Shown piece after piece: positions 1-9,252 of a stretch of 46,523 bases of DNA. Position numbers and translations under genes: made by a program. Where the stretch lies: contig NZ_JRFU01000022.1 of NCBI RefSeq assembly GCF_003122485.1, positions 1 to 46,523 on the forward strand, given 5' to 3'. The notes below the pieces were generated by a model. That model had not been told where the DNA came from, did no database searches, and was given only the letters and a program-made list of their open reading frames with translations. This stretch comes from Eubacterium ramulus. GTDB lineage: Bacteria > Bacillota > Clostridia > Lachnospirales > Lachnospiraceae. The number at the start of each line of letters is the position of its first letter. Position 1 is the stretch's first letter.

Positions 1-26
1 CGCTGACCAGAATCACGCACCAAGTC

Positions 27-1283
27 TCACGTGCGTTCGACTTGAACTACAATAGTTTCTGCTGTTTCAGATTCTTCAGAAGTATCAACCTCTTTCAATC
101 TGGTTACATCCGCAAAGAACGCATTGAGTGCTTCTTCGGTATCAAAAGTAGCCAGATACATCTGATTTCCCATGGCATCTGACAATGCATCCGGCATACG
201 TTCTACCATCTTGAGTTGCTCCGTGTATTTTTCGATAATAGCATCCGGTGTCATAGCAAAATCCTTGCCATCCCGCAATCCTGCAAAGGCACAGAAGTGG
301 TGAGCACCGACTGTTTTTTGTGTAGAATCATAGGCAACCATGTCTGCCCAGATTTTATACACATCGGTTTCACGGGCAAAATTGATCATATCCGGGGTAA
401 ATCCGCCGGAAGGACGCATATTGACTTCCAGTGCCATCAGATCGCCCTTTTTGCCGAGCCCTTCATGGTCAGAGAGCAGGCGAAAAAATTCAAAATGCAC
501 GAACCGGCTGCGCACACCAAAACTTTTTACGGTTTCTCTGCCGAGATGGCGGGTGTCATCTGCCAGATCTTTCACAATGTAGAAAAGCGCGTTGTCGGCG
601 TTGTTTACGATATCCATGATAGACATCGGTGTAACATTTCCTGCTTCAAAAATCGGATTGCCGTGAGAGTCGATGATCGCATCGTAGGAATTGATCTCAG
701 CGTTGATAAATTCTTCCATGATATAAACGGTATCATCCCATTTGTTGGCGAAGAAATTGCCAAGTTCTTCATCAGAAGAAATTTTGAACGTATGGGAGGC
801 TCCGACACCGTTATCTGGTTTCGTAACAACAGGATATCCAACTTCATGAATGAAATTCAGACAGCCCTCATAGTTGTCTACCATGTGATAACGGGCCACC
901 GGAATACCGACACGCTGATAATATTCTTTCATACGGGATTTGTACTTGATACGCGGCATGTCCTCATTGTGAAAACCGCTTGGAATATTGAAATCCGTAC
1001 GCAGACGGGCATCCTGCTCCAGCCAGTATTCATTGTTGGATTCTAACCAGTCAATCCGGCCGTAATGCCAGATAAAGTAGCCGACAGCACCATAGACTTC
1101 ATCGTAGTTTTCGAGGCTGTCTACTTTATAATATTCCTGCAGGCTTTCCTGAAGCTCCGGACGCAGGTCGTCATAAGGGCAGTCGCCGATACCCAGAACA
1201 TTCATGCCATTTTCTTTTAATTCATGGCAGAAGTGCCAGTAATTCTCCGGAAAATTCGGAGAAATAAAAATCACATTTTTCAT
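27..1283 (-). CDS. ATP-grasp domain ligase, substrate unknown
   Basis: This 418-residue protein looks like an ATP-grasp carboxylate-amine/thiol ligase of the carbamoyl-phosphate-synthase-like group. Such enzymes activate a carboxylate as an acyl-phosphate and join it to a nucleophile. The N-terminal part (about 1-110) reads as a pre-ATP-grasp Rossmann-like domain. The segment around 150-170 (GYPVVTKPDNGVGASHTFKI) is the ATP-binding lysine/glycine-rich stretch, and the metal-binding end is seen in ALEVNMRPSGGFTPDM near 285-300. The last 20 residues are rich in E, T and S and probably disordered. It is the last gene of a minus-strand operon behind two esterase-like genes, 150 bases after the nearer one. 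This suggests a pathway where an ester or acylated compound is made or released, but the substrate cannot be named. The family call is solid; the function is open. Confidence 0.85.
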   Translation of the reverse strand: MKNVIFISPNFPENYWHFCHELKENGMNVLGIGDCPYDDLRPELQESLQEYYKVDSLENYDEVYGAVGYFIWHYGRIDWLESNNEYWLEQDARLRTDFNIPSGFHNEDMPRIKYKSRMKEYYQRVGIPVARYHMVDNYEGCLNFIHEVGYPVVTKPDNGVGASHTFKISSDEELGNFFANKWDDTVYIMEEFINAEINSYDAIIDSHGNPIFEAGNVTPMSIMDIVNNADNALFYIVKDLADDTRHLGRETVKSFGVRSRFVHFEFFRLLSDHEGLGKKGDLMALEVNMRPSGGFTPDMINFARETDVYKIWADMVAYDSTQKTVGAHHFCAFAGLRDGKDFAMTPDAIIEKYTEQLKMVERMPDALSDAMGNQMYLATFDTEEALNAFFADVTRLKEVDTSEESETAETIVVQVERT

Positions 1284-1433
1284 AGTTCTTCTCTCCCTGT
1301 TGTATTCTAATCCATTTATTATCTTATAGTAAAAGTTACAATTGGCTATCTGCTAAAATATCATTAGCCAGTACAAATAAATCGGTATGTAAAAATATAT
1401 ATAGGAAAACATGCTAAATTTTTTCACTACAAA

Positions 1434-2195
1434 TCATACCGGATCGTACAGCAAATGCGGTACAAAATAAGTTACCTGTTTATACCACCAGTCCCAGTCA
1501 TGGGCACAGTCATATCCCCAGAAATCCACCCAAGCCGGAATCTGTTTCTGCTGTAGAATATCCCGCAGTTGATAGGTGCTGGAAGGTTCTTCCCATGGAC
1601 CCTGACCGACACAGATGATGGCTTTGCGGTGACGGTACAATTCCATGTAAGGGTGATCCGCCGGTAAATTTGGCAGATAGTGAACCGGTGAGTTCATATA
1701 AACCAGATCATCCATATAAGAACCAAATCCGTAGGTGGCATCGTAAATTCCGCTTAATGCCAACAGACCATTAAAAAGATCCGGGCGACGGAAATACAGG
1801 TTGGCTGCATGGGTAGCACCAAGACTGCATCCAAAAGCAATGATTCCTTTGTCAGTATAATCGGACTGACATTCTCTCATTTTTGCATGGATAAAAGGAA
1901 CCATCTCATCGGTGAGATAGCGGAACCAGTCTTCGTGGCGACAGATACGCCAGCGTGGATCGCCGTTTGTGTTGGACCAGGTCTCTGTATCAATGGTATC
2001 CACCGTGAAAATGGTGACTTCTCCGGAATCGATCCATGGTGCCCAGACATCCGTCATGTGGAAGTTTTCAAAGTCGAAAAAACGTCCGTCCTGACAGGGG
2101 ATAAACAGGATCGGCTGTCCGCCATGACCGTACAGTTTGCATTCCATATTCCGACCGAGTGCGGGACTGTAATTTTTAAAATATTGTATGTTCAT
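1434..2195 (-). CDS. Alpha/beta-hydrolase esterase
   Basis: This is a 253-residue putative esterase of the esterase-D/PF00756-like alpha/beta-hydrolase group, probably cytosolic since no signal peptide is visible. The nucleophile elbow is G122-C-S-L-G126 with Ser124 as the expected nucleophile, and the C-terminal GYDCAHDWDWW supplies the likely catalytic histidine. Start choice: an upstream in-frame start at 2234 exists, but ATG at 2195 is preceded by AAGGAG about 11 bases away and opens with MNIQYFKNYSPALGR, which looks like a natural N-terminus. It lies between another esterase-like gene (2374-3138) and an ATP-grasp ligase (27-1283), all on the minus strand. The physiological ester is unknown. 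Confidence 0.85.
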   Translation of the reverse strand: MNIQYFKNYSPALGRNMECKLYGHGGQPILFIPCQDGRFFDFENFHMTDVWAPWIDSGEVTIFTVDTIDTETWSNTNGDPRWRICRHEDWFRYLTDEMVPFIHAKMRECQSDYTDKGIIAFGCSLGATHAANLYFRRPDLFNGLLALSGIYDATYGFGSYMDDLVYMNSPVHYLPNLPADHPYMELYRHRKAIICVGQGPWEEPSSTYQLRDILQQKQIPAWVDFWGYDCAHDWDWWYKQVTYFVPHLLYDPV

Positions 2196-2373
2196 GTGGA
2201 AAAATACTCCTTCCAATAAGTATCGGACAATCATAAAAGTGATTAGGACACAGTGGGTAGAATTTGTGTTTCTTCTATATTATTTAAGCGTTTGTGTGAA
2301 CAGATTGCATGTATGTACAGGTATCATGAAATTGTATTCATGTTATTATAACTGATGATCGTAAGAAATTTTA

Positions 2374-3138
2374 TTACAGATCATACATCAGTGTATTCAT
2401 AAAAAACGGAATCTGTTTTTCCCAGCTTGCCTCACAATGTTCGCCGTTCGGTACGATGCGGCAGTCCAGATAAATGTTTTTCTCCAGAAGAAGATTAGCC
2501 GCCTGACCAAAAGACTGGTCCATTTTTCGATGCTGTTTCATTTCACGGCTTCCATAGTCCATGTATAAAATGCTTCCAGAAAGCGGGCGGGAACGCCGGA
2601 TCATCTGCATAAAGTCGTTTGGCGCAATCCACAGGGACGGGGAGAGTGCCGCTGCGCGGGAAAAAAACTGATTGTAGTGCAAAAGTGCGTAAATACTCAT
2701 CAGTCCGCCCATGGTACTTCCTGCGATAAAGGTGTGCTCCCGATCCGGAAGCGTTCGGTAATGTGTATCAATGTATGGTTTGAAGGTGCGGGTCAGCCAG
2801 TCCATGGTGATCTTGCCCTTACCGGTTATTTTGCCTTCCTTTGGTAAAGTAAAGTCATAAGGGGAATATTCCTGCAACCGTCCGTGATCCGGGCTGTGGT
2901 TGCATTCGATGCCAACGATGATCAGCGGGGTATGGGTGTATTCTATATATTCTTTCAATCCCCAGGATTTCCCATAGGTGGCATGACTGTCAAAAAAGAG
3001 GTTATGACCGTCAAACATGTACAATACCGGAAAACACCGGTTGGTGTCATAAGTGTATGCCTCTGGCAGACAGATGTATGCACTTCGCACTTCGTCTCCG
3101 GTGAGTTCCGGAATAGTGATATCCCATTTTTCTATCAT
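2374..3138 (-). CDS. Esterase-family alpha/beta-hydrolase with Thr at nucleophile site
   Basis: This 254-residue protein resembles the esterase-D/BesA-like alpha/beta-hydrolases. The core motifs are visible: PVLYMFDGHNLFFD near 37-50, the nucleophile elbow IAGSTMGGLMS near 138-148, an acid candidate at Asp194 (LYMDYGSRE) and His234 (NGEHCEASW). The family motif is normally G-x-S-M-G; here the third position is Thr142 (codon ACC), so the usual nucleophile serine is replaced. It could be a Thr-nucleophile enzyme, a weak enzyme or a non-catalytic relative. A GGAGG sits just before the ATG at 3138. It is the first gene of the minus-strand operon and is divergent from the nucleobase permease. Confidence 0.83.
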   Translation of the reverse strand: MIEKWDITIPELTGDEVRSAYICLPEAYTYDTNRCFPVLYMFDGHNLFFDSHATYGKSWGLKEYIEYTHTPLIIVGIECNHSPDHGRLQEYSPYDFTLPKEGKITGKGKITMDWLTRTFKPYIDTHYRTLPDREHTFIAGSTMGGLMSIYALLHYNQFFSRAAALSPSLWIAPNDFMQMIRRSRPLSGSILYMDYGSREMKQHRKMDQSFGQAANLLLEKNIYLDCRIVPNGEHCEASWEKQIPFFMNTLMYDL

Positions 3139-3175
3139 AAAAAACCTCCGTTATTAATTCAAAAATTGTGTGATC

Positions 3176-3208
3176 ATTCAGAAACATATCGATGTGTTGG
3201 TTCTGAAT
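3176..3208. promoter_or_regulatory. Inverted repeat in the divergent esterase/permease gap
   Basis: Perfect 8-base arms ATTCAGAA (3176-3183) and TTCTGAAT (3201-3208) enclose a second partly self-complementary stretch, CATATCGATGTG. There is no T-tract, so a terminator is unlikely. Its place between two divergent genes fits an operator, but the protein that would bind it is unknown. Confidence 0.4.
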
Positions 3209-3265
3209 TATTACAATTTATCATAGCACAGTGGCAAAGAATTGGCAAGAAAGTACAGACTGTCA

Positions 3266-3294
3266 TTGCAATACAAAACTATAGATGTTATGAT
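3266..3294 (+). promoter_or_regulatory. Sigma-A-type promoter for the nucleobase permease
   Basis: TTGCAA (3266-3271) and TATGAT (3289-3294) are separated by 17 bases. The expected transcript would start near 3301 and includes a short hairpin CTGTC-GAAA-GACAG at about 3310-3323 before the AAGAGG ribosome site. No purine riboswitch core was recognised in this leader. Confidence 0.55.
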
Positions 3295-3348
3295 GAGAGT
3301 GTTTTGTGTCTGTCGAAAGACAGCATGTAAAAAAAGAAAATAAGAGGT

Positions 3349-4689
3349 ATGAAAATGAAATCAAAAGAGAATGCAACGATCGGAAATATTTACCGGTTGA
3401 ATGGGCGTGTGCCGTTGCTGAAGGCAATTCCCTTCGGCCTGCAGCATGTGCTTGCAATGTTTGTATCGAATCTGACACCAATCACCATGATCGGTCTGGC
3501 TTCCGGTTTAAGCGGTAAGGAACTGGCGGTTCTGTTACAGAATGCCATGTTTGTTGCAGGTATCGCAACATTGATCCAGCTGTATCCGGTATGGAAAGTC
3601 GGTGCAAAACTGCCGATCGTTATGGGTGTAAGTTTTACTTTTGTAACGATCTTAAGTTACGTGGGTGGCACGTATGGATATCCGACGATGATCGGTGCCG
3701 TTTTGGTCGGCGGTGTCTGTGAGGGTGTCCTTGGTCTGTTCGCAAAATACTGGAAGCGGTTTATCACACCGGTGGTTTCCGCATCCGTTGTTACAGCCAT
3801 TGGTTATTCCCTGTTTACCGTAGGTGCCCGTTCTTTTGGCGGCGGCTATACCGATGATTTCGGTTCCGTACAGAATCTGGTGCTTGGTCTGGTGACACTG
3901 GCAGTCTGCCTGATCTTCAATGCCGTGGCAAAAGGATATTTAAAACAGTTGTCCGTGCTGGTCGGACTGATCGTAGGCTATATTATTGCATTATGCATGG
4001 GACAGGTCGATCTGTCCGGTATGCTGGATGGCGGTCTGATCTCTTTGCCGCACCTGCTTCCGTATCGCCCGGAATTTAATCTGAGTGCGATCATTTCCGT
4101 TGCCATTATTTTTATGGTATCCGCAGCAGAAACGATAGGTGATTCCACTGCTCTTGTGGCCGGCGGCCTTGGTCGTGAGATTACAGAGAAAGAGATTTCC
4201 GGAGCACTGGCATGTGACGGTTTCGCAAGCTCTATTTCCGGATTATTCGGATGCCCGCCGGTTACTTCTTTCAGCCAGAACGTAGGTCTGGTCAATATGA
4301 CAAAAGTAGTCAACCGTTTTACGATTATGACAGGTGCCGTTTTTATGATCCTTGCAGGTCTGTTTCCGCCAATCGGTAATTTTTTTGCAAGTCTGCCGCA
4401 GTCCGTGTTGGGCGGATGTACCATTATGATGTTTGGTACGATCATGATCAGTGGTATCCAGATGCTGGCAAAGACAGGTTTTTCTCAGAGAAATGTAACG
4501 ATCGCGGCATTATCCCTTGCCATTGGTATCGGATTTACATCCACCAGTGAAGTGGAGATCTGGAATATTTTCCCGCAGATCGTCAAAGACGTATTTTCCG
4601 CAAACTGCGTGGCAGTTGTATTTGTGGTAGCGATCATTCTGAGCCTGATCCTGCCGAAAAATATGGAGATCGAAAAAATCAGTGAGTAA
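3349..4689 (+). CDS. NCS2-family uracil/xanthine permease
   Basis: This 446-residue integral membrane protein imports a nucleobase by ion symport across the cell membrane. Family hallmarks are visible: the QHVLAMFVSNLTP stretch in TM1 (about 25-40), the SAAETIGDSTAL stretch with the conserved glutamate (about 260-272), and the NCS2 signature region PPVTSFSQNVGLVNMTKV near 303-320. Many hydrophobic segments fit the 14-TM fold. The QH motif and general look suit a xanthine or uracil carrier; the exact substrate cannot be set by reading. It has its own promoter, and a HAD phosphatase gene follows after about 60 bases. Downstream deoC/cdd genes show that nucleoside salvage is also encoded nearby, though not in this operon. 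Confidence 0.9.
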   Translation: MKMKSKENATIGNIYRLNGRVPLLKAIPFGLQHVLAMFVSNLTPITMIGLASGLSGKELAVLLQNAMFVAGIATLIQLYPVWKVGAKLPIVMGVSFTFVTILSYVGGTYGYPTMIGAVLVGGVCEGVLGLFAKYWKRFITPVVSASVVTAIGYSLFTVGARSFGGGYTDDFGSVQNLVLGLVTLAVCLIFNAVAKGYLKQLSVLVGLIVGYIIALCMGQVDLSGMLDGGLISLPHLLPYRPEFNLSAIISVAIIFMVSAAETIGDSTALVAGGLGREITEKEISGALACDGFASSISGLFGCPPVTSFSQNVGLVNMTKVVNRFTIMTGAVFMILAGLFPPIGNFFASLPQSVLGGCTIMMFGTIMISGIQMLAKTGFSQRNVTIAALSLAIGIGFTSTSEVEIWNIFPQIVKDVFSANCVAVVFVVAIILSLILPKNMEIEKISE

Positions 4690-4749
4690 AAAGCAAATAT
4701 AAATAGTAGAAGCAGCATCTGTGGACTGTGTGCAAAAGTGAGGAAAAGT

Positions 4750-5391
4750 ATGAATACGATTTTGTTTGATATGGATGGAACTTTATTTGATACGGAAAAA
4801 CATTATCAGTGGGCGTGGCGCAAGGCAATCGCGGATGCCGGATATGAACTGGATGCGTCAGAGGTGCTGAAATTACGAAGCCTTGGTGCCCCGTATAATG
4901 TTGCCCAGTTTCAGGAGTGGTTTGGAGAAGAGGTCGATTATCGTGCGATCCGTCAGGAGAGAGTAGATCTGATGAAAGATATGCTGGCACATGAAATTCC
5001 GTTGAAGCCGCAGGTGCCACAGACACTGGAAAAATTGCGCCAGATGGGATATTCGATGGCAGTTGTTACAGCGACGGCACAGGAACAGGCAGTCAGCAAT
5101 CTGAAACTGGCAGGGTTACTTCCGTTTTTTGACCATGTGATCAGTGCATCTATGGTAAAACGCGGAAAACCGGCGCCGGATGTGTATCTGTATGCCTGCG
5201 AGGTATTAGGGGTTCAGCCGGAAAACTGCTATGCGGTGGAGGATTCCCCAAATGGTGTGATGTCGGCACATGCAGCCGGATGCCGTACCATTATGATCCC
5301 GGATCTGTCACAGCCGGATGCGGAACTTTCCCGGTTACTGTACCGAAAGCTGGATACTTTTGGGGAACTTATAAATATATTGAAAAAGTGA
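4750..5391 (+). CDS. HAD-superfamily phosphatase (beta-phosphoglucomutase-like)
   Basis: This 213-residue cytosolic protein is a HAD hydrolase with a cap of the beta-phosphoglucomutase/phosphatase subgroup. Motif I is FDMDGTLFDTE at the N-terminus, with the nucleophile and acid/base aspartates. Motif II is VVTATAQ. Motif III is the lysine in RGKPAPDVYLYA, and motif IV is the acidic EDSPNGV. Start choice: a GTG at 4738 is in frame, but ATG at 4750 follows AGGAAAA closely and gives the normal MNTILFDMDGT beginning. It follows the permease gene on the same strand and may be co-transcribed. The phosphorylated substrate is unknown; a sugar phosphate or nucleotide is typical. Confidence 0.88.
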   Translation: MNTILFDMDGTLFDTEKHYQWAWRKAIADAGYELDASEVLKLRSLGAPYNVAQFQEWFGEEVDYRAIRQERVDLMKDMLAHEIPLKPQVPQTLEKLRQMGYSMAVVTATAQEQAVSNLKLAGLLPFFDHVISASMVKRGKPAPDVYLYACEVLGVQPENCYAVEDSPNGVMSAHAAGCRTIMIPDLSQPDAELSRLLYRKLDTFGELINILKK

Positions 5392-5433
5392 AAAAATATT
5401 CGCAAAATAGACAAAATCGGGTAAACCATACCC

Positions 5434-5462
5434 TTGACAAAGAAAATAGATGTTGCTAGAAT
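5434..5462 (+). promoter_or_regulatory. Promoter of ilvN
   Basis: TTGACA (5434-5439) and TAGAAT (5457-5462) are 17 bases apart. The untranslated leader is only about 20 bases, so no T-box or peptide attenuator fits between the promoter and ilvN. A small GGGTA/TACCC repeat overlaps the upstream side of the -35 box at 5420-5434. Confidence 0.75.
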
Positions 5463-5491
5463 GTGCAGTAACGTAGAAAGGTGGTTTTCAC

Positions 5492-7044
<1,553 letters not shown>

Positions 7045-7061
7045 TCAGAAATACAAGACGG

Positions 7062-7089
7062 GGGTTGCGCATGCGCAGCCCTCTTTTTT
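7062..7089 (+). terminator. Rho-independent terminator after ilvC
   Basis: An 8-bp stem GGGTTGCG/CGCAGCCC with loop CATG (7062-7081) is followed directly by TCTTTTTT. It separates ilvN-ilvC from leuCD, which therefore probably has its own promoter. Confidence 0.88.
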
Positions 7090-7101
7090 AACTAAATGAA
7101 G

Positions 7102-7185
7102 GAAGTCCTCCTGCTTTGATTGCGTAAAGCAATAAGCAGGGCAGGGCTTCTCTTTATCAGGAGGGAATGTATAACCTTCTGATAA
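7102..7185 (+). other. Two stacked hairpins in the ilvC-leuC gap
   Basis: The first hairpin pairs GAAGTCCT (7102-7109) with AGGGCTTC (7143-7150), then CTGCTT with AAGCAG and ATTGC with GCAAT around a GTAAA loop. The second pairs TTATCAGGAGG (7154-7164) with CCTTCTGATAA (7175-7185), 11 pairs including one wobble. Neither has a good U-tract. No known riboswitch or T-box core was recognised. They may be an RNA element of the leuC leader or an intergenic repeat, since a known repeat copy follows directly. Confidence 0.5.
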
Positions 7186-7187
7186 GC

Positions 7188-7245
7188 GGCATAGCAGCTA
7201 TTTGGTTATGAGCAAGTAGCGTAAGCGGATTGCGAATATCCGCTT
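7188..7245. repeat. Interspersed hairpin repeat, copy 1
   Basis: The unit contains TAGCAGCT, then GCAAGTAGCG, then the hairpin AAGCGGAT (7223-7230), loop TGCGAAT, ATCCGCTT (7238-7245). The same order of blocks is found at 23985-24032, with a shorter core at 42192-42206. Confidence 0.7.
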
Positions 7246-7246
7246 G

Positions 7247-7332
7247 ACTCTTGTATTCTGAAAATGTGTATGATAAAATATTGTTTAATGAGTTGATTTA
7301 CTACAGTAAAGTGATAAAATATATTTTACTGT
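7247..7332 (+). promoter_or_regulatory. Probable leuC promoter and inverted repeat at its leader
   Basis: A plausible promoter is TTGTAT near 7251 with TAAAAT near 7274, 17 bases apart. Downstream, ACAGTAAA (7303-7310) and TTTACTGT (7325-7332) form a perfect 8-base inverted repeat whose right arm ends a few bases before the AAGGAGG of leuC. It could be an operator or a hairpin that affects ribosome access. Confidence 0.42.
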
Positions 7333-7354
7333 GAAACATAAGGAGGAACATACA

Positions 7355-8629
7355 ATGGGAATGACTATGACACAGAAAATTCTTGCTGCCCATGCAGGAC
7401 TTGATTCTGTAACAGCCGGTCAGTTAATTGAAGCAAAACTGGACGTTGTTATGGCTAATGATATTACTGGTCCGATGGCGCTGCCGATTTTTCGACAGAT
7501 GGCAGACAAAGTATTTGATAAGGATAAAGTAGTACTCGTACCGGACCATTTTACACCGAATAAGGATATCAAATCCGCAATCAACTCCAGATCTATTCAG
7601 GATTTTGCAAAAGAGCAGGGACTGAAATGGTATCTGGTACAAGGAAAATGTGGTGTAGAGCATGCAATTTTACCGGAGTATGGAATCGTTGTAGCCGGTG
7701 AATGTATCATCGGTGCAGATTCTCATACCTGTACATATGGTGCACTTGGTGCATTTTCCACCGGTGTAGGAACTACTGATATCGCAACAGGTATGGCAAC
7801 CGGAGAACTCTGGTTCAAGGTTCCGTCCGCGATTAAATTCGTACTGACTGGAAAACCGGGTCCGTATGTCAGTGGAAAAGATGTTATTATCCACATCATC
7901 GGCAAGATCGGTGTAGATGGCGCATTATACAAATCTATGGAGTTTGTCGGCGATGGTATCGCAAACCTGACCATGGATGACCGTTTCACTATGGCAAACA
8001 TGGCGATTGAAGCAGGTGCTAAAAACGGTATCTTTATCGTAGATGACCAGACCAGAGCTTACATGGACGCTCATTCGGATAAACAGTATACCACTTATGA
8101 GCCGGATGAAGATGCACAGTATGATCAGGTCGTTGAGATTGATCTGTCTGAAGTCCGTCCAACCGTTGCATTTCCACATCTTCCGGGCAATGCAAAGACA
8201 ATTGATGAAGTAGAGGCTATGGAGCCGATCAAGATCGATCAGGTAGTGATCGGATCATGTACAAACGGACGTATTTCCGATATGAGAAAGGCGGCAGCAA
8301 TTTTAAAAGGACATACCGTTCATCCGGATGTACGTGTTATGGTTGTTCCTGCTACACAGGAAGTATACAAAGAATGTATCAAAGAAGGTCTTGTTGATAT
8401 CTTTATCGATGCAGGCTGTGCATTTAATACACCAAGTTGCGGACCATGTATGGGCGGTCATATGGGTGTTATGGCTCCGGGTGAGAAATGTGTATCTACC
8501 ACAAACCGTAACTTTGTCGGAAGAATGGGAGATGTAGAGTCTCTGATCTATCTGGCATCTCCGGAGGTGGCAGCAGCAAGTGCGATTGCAGGTTATATCG
8601 CAAATCCTGAGAAAGTAGGTGACAAATAA
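7355..8629 (+). CDS. leuC: 3-isopropylmalate dehydratase large subunit
   Basis: This 424-residue protein is the iron-sulfur subunit that, with LeuD, isomerises 2- to 3-isopropylmalate in leucine synthesis. The aconitase-type cluster ligands are visible in IGSCTNGR (about 299-306) and in [16 protein letters not shown] (about 356-371). The histidine-bearing [15 protein letters not shown] is near 125-139. Length fits the short archaeal/clostridial LeuC type rather than the longer E. coli type. ATG 7355 is preferred over GTG 7331 because AAGGAGG lies between them at the right distance. Its stop overlaps the leuD start by one base (TAATG), which shows tight translational coupling. leuA and leuB are not in the window. 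Confidence 0.96.
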   Translation: MGMTMTQKILAAHAGLDSVTAGQLIEAKLDVVMANDITGPMALPIFRQMADKVFDKDKVVLVPDHFTPNKDIKSAINSRSIQDFAKEQGLKWYLVQGKCGVEHAILPEYGIVVAGECIIGADSHTCTYGALGAFSTGVGTTDIATGMATGELWFKVPSAIKFVLTGKPGPYVSGKDVIIHIIGKIGVDGALYKSMEFVGDGIANLTMDDRFTMANMAIEAGAKNGIFIVDDQTRAYMDAHSDKQYTTYEPDEDAQYDQVVEIDLSEVRPTVAFPHLPGNAKTIDEVEAMEPIKIDQVVIGSCTNGRISDMRKAAAILKGHTVHPDVRVMVVPATQEVYKECIKEGLVDIFIDAGCAFNTPSCGPCMGGHMGVMAPGEKCVSTTNRNFVGRMGDVESLIYLASPEVAAASAIAGYIANPEKVGDK

Positions 8630-9123
8630 TGAAAGCAGCAAAAGGACATGTATTTAAATATGGTGACAACGTAGATACTGACGTAATCATTCCGGCAAGA
8701 TATCTGAATTCATTTGACGCTCAGGAGCTTGCAAGCCATGCAATGGTTGATATCGATCCGACTTTTACACAGCGTGTACAGCCGGGTGACATTATCGTGG
8801 CAAGAAAGAACTTTGGATGCGGTTCTTCCAGAGAACATGCACCGTTATGTTTAAAGACCGCAGGTGTGAGCTGCATTATTGCAGAGACATTTGCACGTAT
8901 TTTTTATCGTAATTCCATCAATATCGGACTTCCGATCATTGAGTGCCCGGAAGCATCCCGTGAGATCGAGGAAGGCGATGAGGTAGAAATCGATTTCGAC
9001 AGTGGTAAAATCTATGACCGTACAAAAGGAACCGAGTATCAGGGACAGGCTTTTCCACCATTTATGCAGAAAATCATTGACAGTGAAGGTCTGGTAAATT
9101 ATATTAACAGCAAACGAAAATAA
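8629..9123 (+). CDS. leuD: 3-isopropylmalate dehydratase small subunit
   Basis: This 164-residue swivel-domain subunit partners LeuC. Typical motifs are [19 protein letters not shown] near 9-27 and the [15 protein letters not shown] substrate-contact stretch near 58-72. Length is normal for the short LeuD type. It begins inside the leuC stop codon. A 129-base gap leads to thrC, without a clear terminator, so transcription may continue into thrC. Confidence 0.96.
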   Translation: MKAAKGHVFKYGDNVDTDVIIPARYLNSFDAQELASHAMVDIDPTFTQRVQPGDIIVARKNFGCGSSREHAPLCLKTAGVSCIIAETFARIFYRNSINIGLPIIECPEASREIEEGDEVEIDFDSGKIYDRTKGTEYQGQAFPPFMQKIIDSEGLVNYINSKRK

Positions 9124-9252
9124 TTGTGATCTGTCAGGTGTTTTCCAGAACAATAGCTTCTGCGTATGATCAGGAGAAAATTGTGGAAATACCGGATGAA
9201 AATTTTATGTGAGAGTAGAAAAAGCGAGACAGCAGACAGAAAGGAAGAAATT

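Noticed and set aside
216-1046. 276-codon plus-strand frame opposite the ATP-grasp gene
   Set aside because: It is the complement of a strongly conserved enzyme gene, lacks a ribosome site and gives no family-like protein.
3295-3348. Purine riboswitch in the permease leader
   Set aside because: The leader after the promoter is only about 50 bases and holds one small GAAA-loop hairpin, with no conserved three-way junction core.
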